NCBI GenBank assembly: GCA_964304625.1
Contig: OZ199838.1
Location: forward strand, 1,798,001-1,862,000
Source: Kudoa neothunni
Taxonomy: Eukaryota > Cnidaria
Length of the DNA: 64,000 bases
Direction: 5' to 3'
This document shows positions 49,801 through 62,549 of this stretch, piece after piece; positions within the stretch are counted from its first letter, which is position 1; each line of letters begins with the position of its first letter. A program made the position numbers and the translations under genes. Below the pieces are notes generated by a model. That model did not search any database. It was not told the DNA's origin and was given only the letters and a program-made list of their open reading frames with translations.

Positions 49801-50678
49801 CCCCTAATGGTACTTAAGTTGAGCAACTGCTGCTAATTTATTTGTTGTAGAATGCTTAGATTTATAAATAATTAATTGAAGTGCAAATCTAGTGCACTTT
49901 CTAATGTGTTAAATTAGGATAAATCAAGTAAACCAGAAAGCTGACACGACAATTTTTAAACAAATAAGCATTTCAAATTCTCGAATGTAGGTTGCAGCCG
50001 TTTCTGGGGATGTTAGAAGATGCCTGGATGTGTGCCAAAAGAGTATAGAAATTGCGAAATTATCATTGGAAAGTCAACAATCTGATGTCAAGAGATCCAC
50101 CACCAGAAACACACGATATGCTACTTCTATGCATGTTTCCATGAGGGATGTGATAACTGCCGTCAATATTATGTTTTCATCTAGCAAAACCAACACCGTT
50201 AAGTGACTACGAGTTTTTTCTTTATTGGCTAAATTCTTGATAAGATTGTTGAGTGAATATGAAAAGATTTTGCTAAAGTGTATTGTCAATTGGACTAAAT
50301 CAGGCAGCTCAAAACTCGCCTCTTCCGCCTCCTCATATGGGGCTGCTAACGGCGAAACTTCCAAGTCTATCACATTGTTTCAAGTATTTTCAATCTTACA
50401 CAAGCAGTCATGGATTCACATGTTTTAGCTAAAATGCCTCATCAATAGTTATATTCATAGCGAGAATTGTGAGTTGTTTACCGTTTGTTTTGGTGGTGAA
50501 GTTGTATTTTCTAGTGTCACATGCGTCAGTCACATCCCAACAAATAGTAGCTATGGCTTTCGGCCTTATCAACAATAGAATATTGAAAATGGAATCTTCA
50601 GGAAACAATGCGATACACACTGAGGTTTCACTGGATATTCTTCCAGAGTCGGTCGCTGTAGCGTTGGAAAATGTTTAG
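46835..50678 (+). CDS. ORC1: Origin recognition complex subunit 1
   Basis: This is the largest ORC subunit, an AAA+ ATPase that marks replication origins and loads MCM. The protein is about 700 residues, shorter than the human 861. The start is MLIQMEWIGKSIGRN (46835), like the human WVGRPL start; the join to exon 2 near 46900-46920 is uncertain. A BAH domain follows (SVGDYVLIQAAKNVRAYG). A short linker carries an AT-hook, PRKRGRPVGSL, near 47810. The AAA+ core has Walker A GVPGSGKT (about 48195), INGMKVS, Walker B ILLIDE|LD split by an intron, sensor 1 TIANTMDLPER, SRLGLVRLTFQPYSY and sensor 2 VSGDVRRCLDVC. The winged helix ends LINNRILKME...LDILPESVAVALENV. Most introns are 45-75 nt, but the one at 48909-49989 is about 1.08 kb. 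Confidence 0.94.
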
Positions 50679-50984
50679 TTATTCTAATTTTGCGGGGAAA
50701 TGTGTTTTCGAGCAAACGAAGACAGTTATGAACTTTTTGTTTGTATTTTCTAAGAGAGTTCTATTTGTGTTTCGTTATAATAAAAAAATCTTTAATTGTG
50801 AATGAAAATTCATTAAAATGTTGAAATCACATATAATAACTCTTTTGTAAAACAATCTTGGGCGTGATAACGTGCCTAATGTCGAAAATTTAATAATGAA
50901 ACCTTTAAAATGGCGGTATTAGAATTTTGAGCTAGGGCTTGTATTTATATAGCTTTTCTTAGATTTTCTGGGTGTTTTAGTCAT
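50679..50984. other. Short spacer, ORC1 3' region
   Basis: This likely holds the ORC1 3' untranslated region. Nothing else is recognised before the piggyBac terminus. Confidence 0.35.
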
Positions 50985-53037
50985 TAACATTTGTACTTAC
51001 TCTGGGTCCATCGGACCCAGAGCATAGTTGTTGCTTATATTATGGCTCTCTCGGTGGAGTCAGAAAGTCAAAATTTAGTCTAGTTTCCTAAATATTTATG
51101 TAATATTTTTATTCTTATTTATATGGTCTAATAAGGTCTCTGTGGTTTTTTATTTAACCGACAAAAAATTACACCCTCTTATGTACAACCGGGGTCCAAT
51201 GGACACAGTAGAATAATTTGGCAATTAACGCCTTTAAACAAATAAAAAACAATACAAACAAAGAAATATATTTAATAAGAAACTCTAAAAATCCAGATTT
51301 GACATTAACAAAATAAAATATTTCTAAATAATTGCACCTTTATTTGTTTTTTTGAGCCACGTTTAAAAATTATAAGTTGTTGCATACTTTGCCATAACTT
51401 ATAAGATTTTTAATTATAATATAATTTATTATAAACAAAAGTATAGTTTTACACGTTGAAATATCTAGGAATATTTATTATTAACGATAGTAACATATTA
51501 ATCTTTTGTCGCCCATGTAGAGCTGCTAATCTGTGTGGAACATTAACCTTTGATAATGCAATAAAAATGATTATAGAAAACTCAGAAGATTCTAACATGG
51601 ATGTGAGTCTTTCTTCTGATGAAGAAATAGATAACATTATTGAAGAACCAGTTTCAAGTGATTTGGAGAATATTTCTGATATTGAACAATCTCAAGAGAC
51701 AAATTAATTAAATGGGAGTCAGAAGTACCAACTAAGGTGGTTAGAACACGTAACCACAATATTGTACCAAATTATAAAGCTAGAATCCCAAATAAAATTA
51801 GGGAAAAATATTTTCTCCATTGACTTCATTCAAAAGTTTTATTGGAGATGACATTTTTTCAAAAATAATAATTTCTATAAACAATTTTATGGGAAAGAGA
51901 AACAATAAAATAAAAATTAACGATTATGATGTTTGAAAATGGATAGATGCTACTTTATACCTTGAAATAATGAAAAACGAAAACTCTTCATTACAAGAGT
52001 TATGGAGTAAAGAAAAAGGTTTACCGTTTTTATCGAAAAATAATCAATCCTCATTAAAACTTAAATATGATATTATCTCTGAAAATATTCGTTTCGATGA
52101 TCGCGTAGAGCGTGGCCATCAGAGGAAAGACTCACCCATTAATTTTGTATGGGACTCATTTATCAATAATTGTTGAAATTATTACATACCATCTGGGCAA
52201 TTAACAGTGGATGAACAGCTATGTATAACAAGGGGTCGTGTGAATTTCAAAACTTCTATACTGAGTAAACCAGGAAAATATGGCATCAAGATTTGGGTCA
52301 TGGCAGATGCCAAAAATGCTTACTTGTGTAATGCCAAAATTTATACATAATAGTACATTACTGTAACCAAATTAGGACTGGAGTAGATGTTCTTGATCAA
52401 CTTATTCGATTCTACACTGTGAGGAGAAGAACTCTGAGATGGCCACTTACAATATTCTATAATATTATTGACATTGCTGGTTATAACTCAATGGTTGTAT
52501 ATTTGGAAAAATATAATGAATTTAAATTAAAATATAAAAACCGTACAAGGCGTCAATATTTACAAAACTTAGTTGATGAAATTGTTGAAACATACGGTAA
52601 CAAAAATAGTGACCTTTTGCTTATCGAACCATCGAGTTGGTATAAAAAGGGTGAAAAAAGATGCTGGTTGTGACCCATTATAACAGACAAAAACTAGGAC
52701 GATCTGATCTAAATGTGGAAAAACGTTTGTGAACTACGTTCAGTTTTATGTAAGAATATTCATTGATTTTTTATGTTTATTATAAAATTAAAAATCCATA
52801 CTAGTATATTTGTGTTGCCATCCACGTCAGTAATGGCTTTGTGTTATATCTTGGTGTTTTTACAGCGTAGCGATAAATTATCAATATGATATTAAAAATA
52901 TACCAAAAAAATTTTCTTCTACATTTATGTGGTATTTATAATCAATTGGACAACGTTAAGTCCAATTTTACCGACTGGGTCCATTGAACCCACTTTGTAC
53001 AGTAATGTGATTTTTTGGGGCGTATATACGAGTGTTA
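50985..53037 (+). mobile_element. piggyBac-family transposon, degenerate
   Basis: About 2 kb lies between two TTAA sites (about 50983 and 53034). The ends carry related motifs: CTGGGTCCATCGGACCCAG near 51001 and CTGGGTCCATTGAACCCAC near 52976. Another such block, GGGGTCCAATGGACAC, lies near 51192. The transposase fragments include an acidic N-terminus (DVSLSSDEEIDNIIEEP), RFDDRVERGHQRKDSP, YYIPSGQLTVDEQLC (family IPSxxLTVDEQL), LSKPGKYGIKIWVMADAK, then RRRTLRWPLTIFYNIIDIAG and GEKRCWL. Frame changes and stops interrupt it, and the catalytic middle is partly missing. It is better preserved than the copy at 39.5-40.9 kb. Confidence 0.82.
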
Positions 53038-54560
53038 AATTACATAAAGCCGGTTGAAAAAATTTAATTAACTCGCCTTTCACCGAAATTTAATTAAAAA
53101 ATAACCATAACCAAGGAGTTGTACCTGATTATTTAATGTTTATGGAATGATGAGGGCGCAGTCATTATTTAACTTTGAATCAATGGTTCCCAACTGAAAT
53201 TCGGTAAGGTAGCGCCAAGGGTTAGACGGGTTGATTGACGCGGAAACTCTTTATTGTTCTTTCTGCTCAACGTGTTCGAAAGATCCAATCATATCATAAA
53301 AATGTTATCAATTTTTATTTAACTACAATAATTAAAACTGCGATGAAGAAAGATTCGCAAAAATGAGTTTTCTGCCTACAGTTTATAATAATTAATATTA
53401 AACATTCAAAAACTTATCATTACGTATTGCGCTTTTTCTATGATGAATACTTAGCTTCTCTGTGAAATAAGTTCGATGTATTGTCCCCTTTGTAGTTTAA
53501 TTGCATCAAGTTTACCCCTGTATAATGGACCCCAAACGATATTGCGATGTATTTTCCCGCTATTTATTGTTGATTCCTAGTATTCATGATTTTTTAAGTC
53601 TTCTATCAAATATAGATTGGTCCAAAAATGTTATCAAAATAATATTTATATCTCTTAGTAAAATTTTAAAATAAATAGCACTTTCCGAGTAAAATGGAGC
53701 CAAGATTTTTATTAAATATTTTTAAACAAAAAAGCTAAATAATTTCACTTTTCTACATCAAAATTAATTGATACAGTTATTTCATACCAAAAATCAATGA
53801 ATAGAAAATACTAACGCAGGCGCACATGCACAAATTTTTATTGTGAAGCCCTGGATTTTTGTTAAATAGTAACGATAATATTGACATTAATAACTATAAC
53901 ATTCCACATTTATTATATTAAAAGGAAACTATGGGCGAGAAATATGAAGAAATTTCTGTGTTAATCACAGATGGTGACTCTCTTCTCGATAAGAATATAA
54001 AAATGGATTTTTGTGGGGTTGAAAAAACCACTGAAAACGAAGACAACTATTAAAAACATAGTTTTCATAAGGATATGATTCTTTTTACCTTTGAAGAATT
54101 CAAAATAAATCCGATTGCTTCCATCATTTTTTCCATTTGATGTAATTCAAAAAAAGTATTGAGTATTCCAACAAATATGGGAAGAATCAAAATAAAGATA
54201 AACGATGAAATATCAAAACTGATGAAATGTGTAAGTTTATTGTTTTTATTTTGTGCACGAGAATTCAAAAAGATCGTCAAGAACCTATAGTTGAATTTTT
54301 TTGTTCTGATGAAGGTGGACAAAGATCTATTCTCTCTAAACAGGTTCAGTTAATTAGTAAATTAACAAGGGCGAATCACCATGATGATGTCGATAAGAGC
54401 GAAGAAAGTGAGTACACGGCAAATGATTTATATATATATATATATATTATTAATACATTACATGGACGATTTATAATTTTTCGACTATCATCCGTCATTA
54501 CGGCTGCTACATAAAGCAATTATTTTTGTATCCAAAATTGAATTTCCAATATACCGGACC
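53038..54560. other. AT-rich spacer with a diverged repeat
   Basis: No gene is recognised. The segment 53675-53900 resembles 38998-39245. Open frames at 54065-54322 (-) and 54227-54514 (+) overlap each other and show no known motif. A short (TA)n run lies near 54432-54448. Confidence 0.35.
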
Positions 54561-55600
54561 GGATTTGTTGCAATCTAAATCAGATCAAAATCATGCGATA
54601 TTCAAGATGTCAAGAAAACTGCACCATCCTGAAGATAAGAGAGCTCTTGCTTGCTATCATGTTGTTAATAAAGGAAAGAGTCAGAAAGAAGTTTCCTAAG
54701 TCATCACTAAGTGACTTAGTTAAAAGATAGAGAGTTACTTATTCATCCAAAAATTATTAGAGGAGGCATGAAAAATGTCATTTTAACCTGGGAACTTAAC
54801 GATAACCTAATAAAATTACATGAAGGAAAATGGACTTTAACAATACAGGGTGTAATTGAAAAATTAGGTATCACAGTTCATCTGTCTATTTTTTGTAGGG
54901 AGCTGACAAAATTAAATTATACTTAAGTTGTGAAGCCAATCCCTGTTAGTAGTAATATCCCCTCCGTAAAAAAGGAGAAGAAACTTTACGCAGAGTGTTA
55001 TATTGGAATGTCTATCGACGTAATATACAGAAATATAATTTTTGTGAAGAACACATTTTCTCTTTGCGTGATAAGAAATCGTGGTCGGGCTTTGTCAAGG
55101 GAACTCCAAATGTCGTAGAATCAAACAATAAAGGATCAAGTGTAACAACCATTCTTGCAGTGGAATCAATTAATGTTATTGGATGTGAAGCTGAACTTGG
55201 CAACGTTAGTGGGAACGTGTTTAAAAACATTTTGGTAATTCTTTCAGATATCCTTGGAGATGCCAAAAACTACATTATTGTCATGTGTAATGTTCGTTTT
55301 CACTAATTTATTCGGGATTTTTATGACGTCTTTCCTTATGAAATTCATATCCTGCTAAAATATTCCCACTTTCTCAACCTCTACGAAGAGGTTAAAACTC
55401 AAATAAACGCAAAAGACCGAAGAAATTCTCCAATTCAATATAGGGAAGATCTTTTGAATAGAATAAAAACATTTCAACTGTGGTGAATGAACATAAACCA
55501 AAAGAATATTTTCAGCAATCAGAGACATTCTTTGACCAATGTTTCCCCCCTATGGATATCAACTGTGATTATTTTGAAATAATATGGGTACTTACATATA
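54560..55600 (+). mobile_element. Tc1/IS630-type (DDE_3) transposase relic
   Basis: Plus-strand fragments follow the order of a Tc1/IS630 transposase. A helix-turn-helix part (NDNLIKLHEGKWTLTIQGVI then EKLGITV, about 54800-54870) corresponds to the family's LxxLxxEDPTxTLxEIxxxLG. A catalytic part (EEHIFSLRDKKSWSGFVKGT, NNKGSSVTTILAVESINVIG, FKNILVILSDILGDAKNYII, about 55040-55290) corresponds to the DDE_3 fold. A C-terminal part, LLKYSHFLNLYEEV (about 55350), corresponds to LPPYSPxLNPIEEV. Stops and shifts break it, and terminal repeats were not identified. Confidence 0.65.
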
Positions 55601-56798
55601 TATACAAATCCCTCATTATTTGACTGAAGTTTTTAAATAAATACAAAAAATATCCAATAAGTGCAAACTAAGATATTCCGGGTTTGAATGCAACGAATCC
55701 GGATTTATGTGAAAAATTGGTTTCCAACTGATTTTGTCGAATCAGGTTCGAAACTACCGTTATAAATTTTATTTATTCGGGGAATAAATATTGGAAAGTT
55801 TAAAGTTTTAAACGGAACCAATAGTTTTATTATCTTTAAACTCAATAAAAAGATGGTAGACGAGCAGCTAGTTTACCAACTTTACACGATATATGCAACG
55901 ACAAAATTAACTCTATATGTATACTTGTTAACGCACAAATAAAAAATTCGCAGGTTCATGTATAAACATGTATTATTTTTAGAATTTAAAATAAAGGAAT
56001 AATTTTTAGTGAAGACGTCATTCTTTTTCGATAGGTTTCATATATTTATGGGTTTAAAAATTGGGACCGAAACGTTGTTATCATAACATGGAGAAGCTTG
56101 ATTTAAATATCGCAATAGCTCTAAGATTTCGCCGAGATCTAAAAGGCTGGTAACTGCTGGTCTAAAATGAAAATTCTGTTCATAAATTAGGCATATCGGG
56201 AGTCTGGATGTAAAGTTACCCCCTGATCCAGCGATACCTCGGGGAGAAAATATTAAATGCAGCGTCTGCGTACGATACGAGAACGGTATCCGTATAGTTG
56301 TGCTCTGTTAATGACCTTTCATTAGCGAAATAATGAGAATTAGTTTTATATTTTTTATGCCGGCCATAAAATGATTCTTTATATGCTATATTTGATGCAT
56401 ATTTTAGTTTATTTTAATTTATTATTGAGACGTCTATCTCTAGATTAAACGAACACATTTGGAATATAATAATTAAATTATTATTATAATTTAATAAAAT
56501 TTTAGGAGGTCGGCAGTTAAAACGAGGAAACATGATTAGTAAAAAAAACATCGGCCCGAAAAATTCCGGGAATTAATCCCGTCGGAGTAGTGTGATAATT
56601 TTGAGCAGTATAAATTTAAATTTTACAATTTTACTTTTTAATATATGTAAGAGGAGATAGATTAAGTTATAATAGGAATTATGAAAATGATTGAGCAATT
56701 ATATTGGAAAAATACCAAAATCAATTACTTTCTTAGTTTCATGATATATTTATAACTTTAATATTCCTATTTAATTGAATTAAATCTGGTTGCGTGAA
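55601..56798. other. AT-rich spacer upstream of ferredoxin reductase
   Basis: No gene is recognised. A short stretch of about 40 open codons with higher GC lies at 56185-56310, without splice-consistent partners. The promoter of the downstream gene should lie at the right end. Confidence 0.35.
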
Positions 56799-59700
56799 AT
56801 GCTCAAAAATATTCGGAACCTAAAAACGATTGCTAAATCACTTAAGCTTGGAGTTGTTCTTGTGCAGCCGTGAGTGTGGCCATTTTGAGGATGTGCATGA
56901 AAGTAGGGTTTGTAGGTGTAAATAAATTCTTTTTGAATTCGTGTCTGTATATTAAGTAATTTAATGCACATAAATATAATTTAAACCCAAAATAAAGGGC
57001 CCACCGGTCACTAAGCAAGTATCACGGTTGCATTATAGGCTCTGGCCCTTCGGGCATGTATTTGGCTCAAAATCTGTTGAAAGTAAAGAAAATACGGAAC
57101 AATTTTGTTTATCTATTATTCAGCGATCAACTCAAAACAATATAAACCTCCATTTGGATATCTATGATAAATTGTTTACTCCGTACGGGCTGGTGCGATA
57201 CGGGGTAGCGCCGGATCACCAGGATGTAAAAGTAATCACGAGAAAACCCAAATCCAAATATGCTATTTATTAATCTGTAGAAGGTGGAATCCACGTTTGA
57301 AAGAATATTGATGAATCCTAATGTTTCGTTGTTGGGTGGAGTTGATGTTGGAAAAAACGTTCGATTGAGCGAATTGATGGAACATTACGATTTCACTGTG
57401 CTGGTTAGTTTTTTTTGTATTTATCTCATATTATAAATATTTAAATGATAAATACGTAGTGTTACGGACAATTCAATCCCAAACTACTGAACATTGAAGG
57501 AGAGGTGTGAATGAATAATTGTCTTGGTCGGAGATTCTATATTAGGTTGACTAATTTAACGATTAGGAATTTAAAAATATTTACACTGGTCAATCATTTG
57601 TGAGTTGGTACAATGGGCATCCTTCATCTTTGAAGGTATTATAAGCATTTTTTGGTTCTTTTATAATGAATAATTAGATGAGTCAACCAAATTTAAAAGT
57701 AAAGAATGCAGTGGTTATTGGATTGGGAAATGTGGCGATTGATGTAGCCAGATTGCTATTGACAGATTTTAATGATCCAAATGTCATTTCCTACACATAA
57801 TAAGTATCGCTTTAAAAACTTTCATTATGTAGAACGCTTACGACATTCCAGAACCAGTTTTGGACCGTTTAAGAGAGAAACAAATTGAAAATGTTTATAT
57901 CGTTGGTAGAGGGGGTGTTGATAGAGTATGTGCATTGTGTTAATTGCGAGTTGTCCTCTAAGAATATTTCGATCTTTAGATAGCCTTCACAATTAAAGAA
58001 TTTAGAGAGCTGACTAAAAAGTCTAATGTTGTAATGAATTTAGACCCTTATTATGTCAAAAATTTAGTTATAGAAGGTAGATATTCGAATTTATTTGAGA
58101 AATAATCCCTTAAATTTCATATTATCATTATAGAACATCCTAGAAACCGTCAAAGATTGTTAAAATTCCTAAAGGAACTGGCGTTATCATCGTAAAAAAT
58201 TGGCGCCTATCTTACCAACTCACAAATTTCGTTTTTAGATCCACTTCCCCAAATAATACTGGTGATTTGATGTGCAGTTTAATGTTTGAAAAAATACCCC
58301 AACAATTTTTAAACGGGTTGGACAAAAATGTTCAATCGATACTTTTCAAAGATAAAAATGTTTTTACTCTGTTTTTCTTGGTTTTTTAATTATCGTCAAT
58401 TTTAGAGCGGGGAAATTGTCAAGGTTGATTGTGGTTTGGTAACGATTAGTTAACTGAATTTATTTTAACATCACTTTTTTTAGGTTGTTAGTTGTATTGG
58501 TTACAGTGGGATTAGTATTGATCCCAGCATCACTTTTGATTCTCAGAAGGGATGTATTCCTAATATGGATTCGAGAATTATATCTCCAACTGACAATAAA
58601 ATCATTCCAAGTAAATATCAACACAAAAATTGACAGTTGAAGTTTTTGTGTAATTTAGGGCTATACTGTAACGGCTGGGTTAAAACTGGTCCTAAGGGAA
58701 ATATTGCTAATACCCTGGCCGATACTTACAGTACCGGTGAGACAATAATGGAAGACCTCCTTCAAGGTAATGATTCTTCATTAACAGTAATATGTGCAGT
58801 TAACTCATTTATTTTGAATGTGTATTAAAATTCACATTACCATGAGATAATAATACACGCCTAACTTACATTACATTTAAATGTAGATTCATGGTTTTTT
58901 AATAGATTCTTTATTAAAATATTTTAGTTTTTTTAAATAATAATTTTATAATTCCAATATGTTTTATTTTGGATACCATAGATGAAAATCTGTAATTTTC
59001 TAGAATTTGTTAAGTATAAAAATTTAATTTAGTAACATTTCCTCGTTGTTCATTTTATAAACCATATTATCTTAATAATTGTTAACCATTTCAAAGTTTG
59101 CGTTTGTTTTTTAATATTCATTTAATTAATCATTTGTTTACAAAATTATTTTTTTAACACTCACAGTTATACATATAGTATGGATTATATAGTTATGTAA
59201 CATTTTGATATATGAATCATAAAATTTAGAGTGGATTTATTTTAAAATAAGTATAAGATGGTTTACTTATTGGTTATCTCATAAATTTTTCCATAATTCG
59301 AGTCATTTTTATATCGATTAACAATTAAATAAAAATTTTCATCGCTCCAATTTAAACATATCACTTGAGGTTAAAGTAATGTCCATTATGCGATGTTAAG
59401 GATTCATATAAAAAGCTACGAAAATTAAATTAATCTCGATTAGTAGCTTAGTTCCTTCTCTGAATCAAATTGATGAAAAATTTGACTGTTATACCACCAA
59501 AACCTCATTAATATAATAACTGTAATAACTATATTAATTATATTAACAATATTAACATATAATGAAAATATTTGTTATGAAAGTCTCAATAATATAATAA
59601 ATTAATTAGTGTACAGTGAAACCACGGACTTGGATCATAATCCGTTCTAGAAGTGTGTTCGATCTTTGATTAATTTTTCCCTGCAAAGTAATGAAAATTA

Positions 59701-61124
59701 GTTATATCTGTTACCGCGCATCAAATAAATGACCATTTTTATTTTTGAAAAACATTCTTACCTTGTGTTTATAAAATATAACGGATAAATATTAAATATA
59801 AACATAAAAATGAAAATGAAAATAATGAAAATGAAAATAATGAAAATGAAAATAATGAAAATGAAAATAATGAAAATGAAAATAATGAAATAAAGGATAA
59901 ATAATTTTTGGTTGTCATACGATAGATTATAAAACTTTATCTTTTGATGACGTTCGCACAGTTTGCTTCATCGACTATTCTTCTAGAATTTTGTCTATTT
60001 TCTGTTTTTGCTCTAACTGGGTTTGTTCTGAGTACCCTTTCCATATTTGTTCGAACTCCGAGGTTGCACTGTATACATGATAAAAATATTTGACCAGTTA
60101 AAATTTATTCATAGAAAATTTAAACTTTGCAAATTTATAAGTTTTAGAAATAAATTGTTACGTTCACTATTTTTTTAGATCGAATTTATCTAACAGAAGA
60201 TTTTCGTTATCGTTGCGATTATAAATTTGTCCACCAATAATTCTGCATACCAATGTTTAATTTTATTAAAACTATTAATAGTTTTGATATTATAAGTTTA
60301 AATGAGTTATTAAAATTTATGAAATTACTTGACTGGTAAATTAAAAATTTATTAATTTTAAATAAAATTTGTATTTTTCGCTGAAAAAATCCTAAAAGTT
60401 ATTATTAAATATTATTTCCTTTATATTATTTAGTATAAAAAATAAATAAACTAGAATCTATTATTATTTATCTCAAACAATTTAAGATAAGTTTATTTTA
60501 TTTTTGAATATTTGATGAAAATGCAAATTAAATATTTATCCAGTTCGCACGCGCATATTATATTAATACCAAGTCAAAATATAATTCTGCATTTGATTAA
60601 TTTAGTTTATTTCAATAAACTTAATAATTATTTAAATCTCCCGAATTCTCTAATAATATTCGAATAATATTCCTTCGGATATTGCATAAGACTTATTCCA
60701 TGTTAATAATTACAAAATTAAGTTTTGTATCAATTCTATCGTAAAAAACGTTCTTTAATTTCTTTAATGTATTTTCATATATTACATTAAAATAAAATTA
60801 TAAAAAAATAATAATAATTTTAGGCAAATTAGATCGACCCCAACCCTCTCCTTCTAATACCAACAACGGCCGTGACGATTCCAATAGCAAAATTGACGAC
60901 TATGGTAAGAGTGCTATTGTTGATATATTGCAGGAGCGAGGTATTTGTCTGATTATCCAAACTATGACCGGCTATTTAAAAACTAATTTCAAGGTGTCCA
61001 GCCCAAAACGTTTAGCGACTGGAAACTGATCAATCAGCAGGAGAAGCAGAGAGGAGAGAGAAAAAAGAAAATTCGTGAGAAAATAATAGACGAGAGTGTG
61101 ATAGACAATTTGATTAAAAAATAA
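56799..61124 (+). CDS. FDXR: Mitochondrial NADPH:adrenodoxin (ferredoxin) oxidoreductase
   Basis: This flavoprotein passes electrons from NADPH to mitochondrial ferredoxin for Fe-S cluster and related synthesis. Exon 1 (56799-56872) encodes a basic amphipathic presequence, MLKNIRNLKTIAKSLKLGVV, with donor GTGAGT. It joins in phase to the FAD motif CIIGSGPSGMYLAQNLL. Then come PYGLVRYGVAPDHQDVK, CYGQFNPKLLNIEGE, SFVSWYNGHP and the NADPH motif VVIGLGNVAIDVARLL. They are followed by IVGRGGVDRIAFTIKEFREL, SCIGYSGISIDPSITFDSQ, YCNGWVKTGPKGNIANTLAD and a C-terminal VQPKTFSDWKLINQQEK. All motifs match animal FDXR, and every exon checked is in phase. Most introns are 45-60 nt, but the one at 58770-60822 is 2.05 kb and holds a family-A MITE. 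Presence of this gene argues for functional mitochondria. Confidence 0.94.
59614..60071. mobile_element. Tigger-like MITE, family A, inside an FDXR intron
   Basis: A 458-bp element starts CAGTGAAACCACGGACTTGG and ends, on the complement, CAGTGCAACCTCGGAGTTCG, with TA on each side (59612-59613, 60072-60073). The stretch near 59690-59810 matches the complement of the copy at 22045-22311. It carries an internal 15-bp minisatellite. It has no coding capacity and explains part of the unusually large intron. Confidence 0.7.
59808..59890. repeat. 15-bp minisatellite inside the MITE
   Basis: About 5.5 tandem copies of TGAAAATGAAAATAA are nearly identical. The tract lies within the MITE at 59614-60071 and is absent from the shorter copy at 22045-22311, so it probably expanded after insertion. 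Confidence 0.85.
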
Positions 61125-61352
61125 TTCACGCCAAAACACACACACACACATAGATTAGTAGTACAGACAATTTTTTACAATAATATTCACATAAAAAATC
61201 ACAAAATCATAAAAATGTTAGAGTCCTATTGTACATGGTGTGGTTGATGACTGCAATATGCAGTAGATGCGAAAGTATAATGTGTAAAATGGCAGTAATT
61301 TAACCACCACCACCTTATTGATATTGATGAACTACTCTATTTAACAGATGAG
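61125..61352. other. Convergent 3' intergenic region
   Basis: Only about 230 bases separate the FDXR stop (+) from the ITPK1 stop (-), so the two transcripts converge. A short (CA)n tract follows the FDXR stop at about 61136-61150. Confidence 0.5.
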
Positions 61353-62549
61353 TTAATGTTTGATGTGGTTGACAGTGGAATTTTGAACTCCATTAGGATA
61401 ATAGGGCCTTATGTTGTTAGGGTTGATTTTGAGTTTGGATAGAATGAGTTTATAAAATTCTTCATAAAAGTTCGACATGCCATCATACCCAGGTAGAAAA
61501 TTGATATCAATAAGTCCATAATTGTAGCCATTCACAATAATATCTATGCCCATCAATGTGAAAGGTATAACCTAAATTAGAGTAATCATATCATTAGAAA
61601 AAATAAGTAGATAGATAGATGGTACTTGTTGTAGACGCCGTATCAATTCATTCACAACATCATCATTCAACAGTTCATTATTGCCATAGCTGACATGCTG
61701 ATGGTATCGTTTGGCGAATTTGTTAAGAAATGACACCGAATCAGGTTTCGACACTTCATGACTATTGAAAACAATAGAAGGATGTTTACAGCTGTGGTTG
61801 GTGCCATTTTCATTGGTGAATCCGTTGGTGTTGGTTGTTGAGGAGGAGCGTTCATGGCCATCACTAGATGGATCGATATCGATACTATCTTTGAAATTAC
61901 GAATCGACGGTCGATTGACGATACACCATGACGATCCAACAACAAATATTTTGCACATATTCATATCATGATTGATAAAACTTTGCGCAATACAAGGCAC
62001 AATTTCGAGTTCATTCATCAGTTGATATGAATTGAAGATGAGTTGCATATCATGCGCACCAGGGCCTTCAGCAGCATTCAACGCCTTACACAGAATAGGA
62101 TAGGTGACCCCCTTGGAGGAGAGTGAATGAGTTAATTGTTCACAAGTTTGTTGTTTGATATGGTCGATTTTCACCCATGGAGGTACATAAACTCTATAGC
62201 GACCCAATTGAAAAGTGCTTTTCTCACATATACAACTCATAGTGGCCCGATTCGCCAACTGAAAAACCATATCAATGCTATCAATAAACACACACGAAGT
62301 GGAGTGGATCTTTTGAAAGTTGTACATTTCTTGTATGATATTCGACGCAACGACATCTCCTTGATCAGCATCTCGTTGATAATCACTAATTTTATGAATA
62401 ATCATATTGAAAGGGCCTTGCGCTTCGAGCGAAAGTCTATCATCTATATTCACCACTTCAACATTGAGCGCGTTGAGTTTCTCTTTCACACAATCTAGTA
62501 GGCCGAGCGCTTGAGCTTTTTTCTCAGCCAGCAAATAACCGACACGCAT
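61353..62549 (-). CDS. ITPK1: Inositol-tetrakisphosphate 1-kinase
   Basis: This cytosolic ATP-grasp kinase phosphorylates inositol tris- and tetrakisphosphates on the way to higher inositol phosphates. There are two exons with one intron of about 50 nt (61572-61622). The N-terminus MRVGYLLAEKKAQALGL matches the family's KRVGYWLSEKK. Next come QGPFNMIIHKISD (family QGPLDVIIHKLTD), YPILCKALNAAEGPGAHDM, and AQSFINHDMNMCKIFVVGSS (family VQNFINHNAVLYKVFVVGES). RPSIRNF and FNSHEVSKPDSVSFL follow. Exon 2 has GIDIIVNGYNYGLIDINFLP and GYDGMSNF, with the metal-binding Asp and Asn of DIN. A Ser/Thr/Asn-rich insert of about 30 residues, absent from human ITPK1, interrupts the segment between RPSIRNF and FNSH. 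The C-terminus has a 20-residue extension. It appears functional. Confidence 0.94.
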
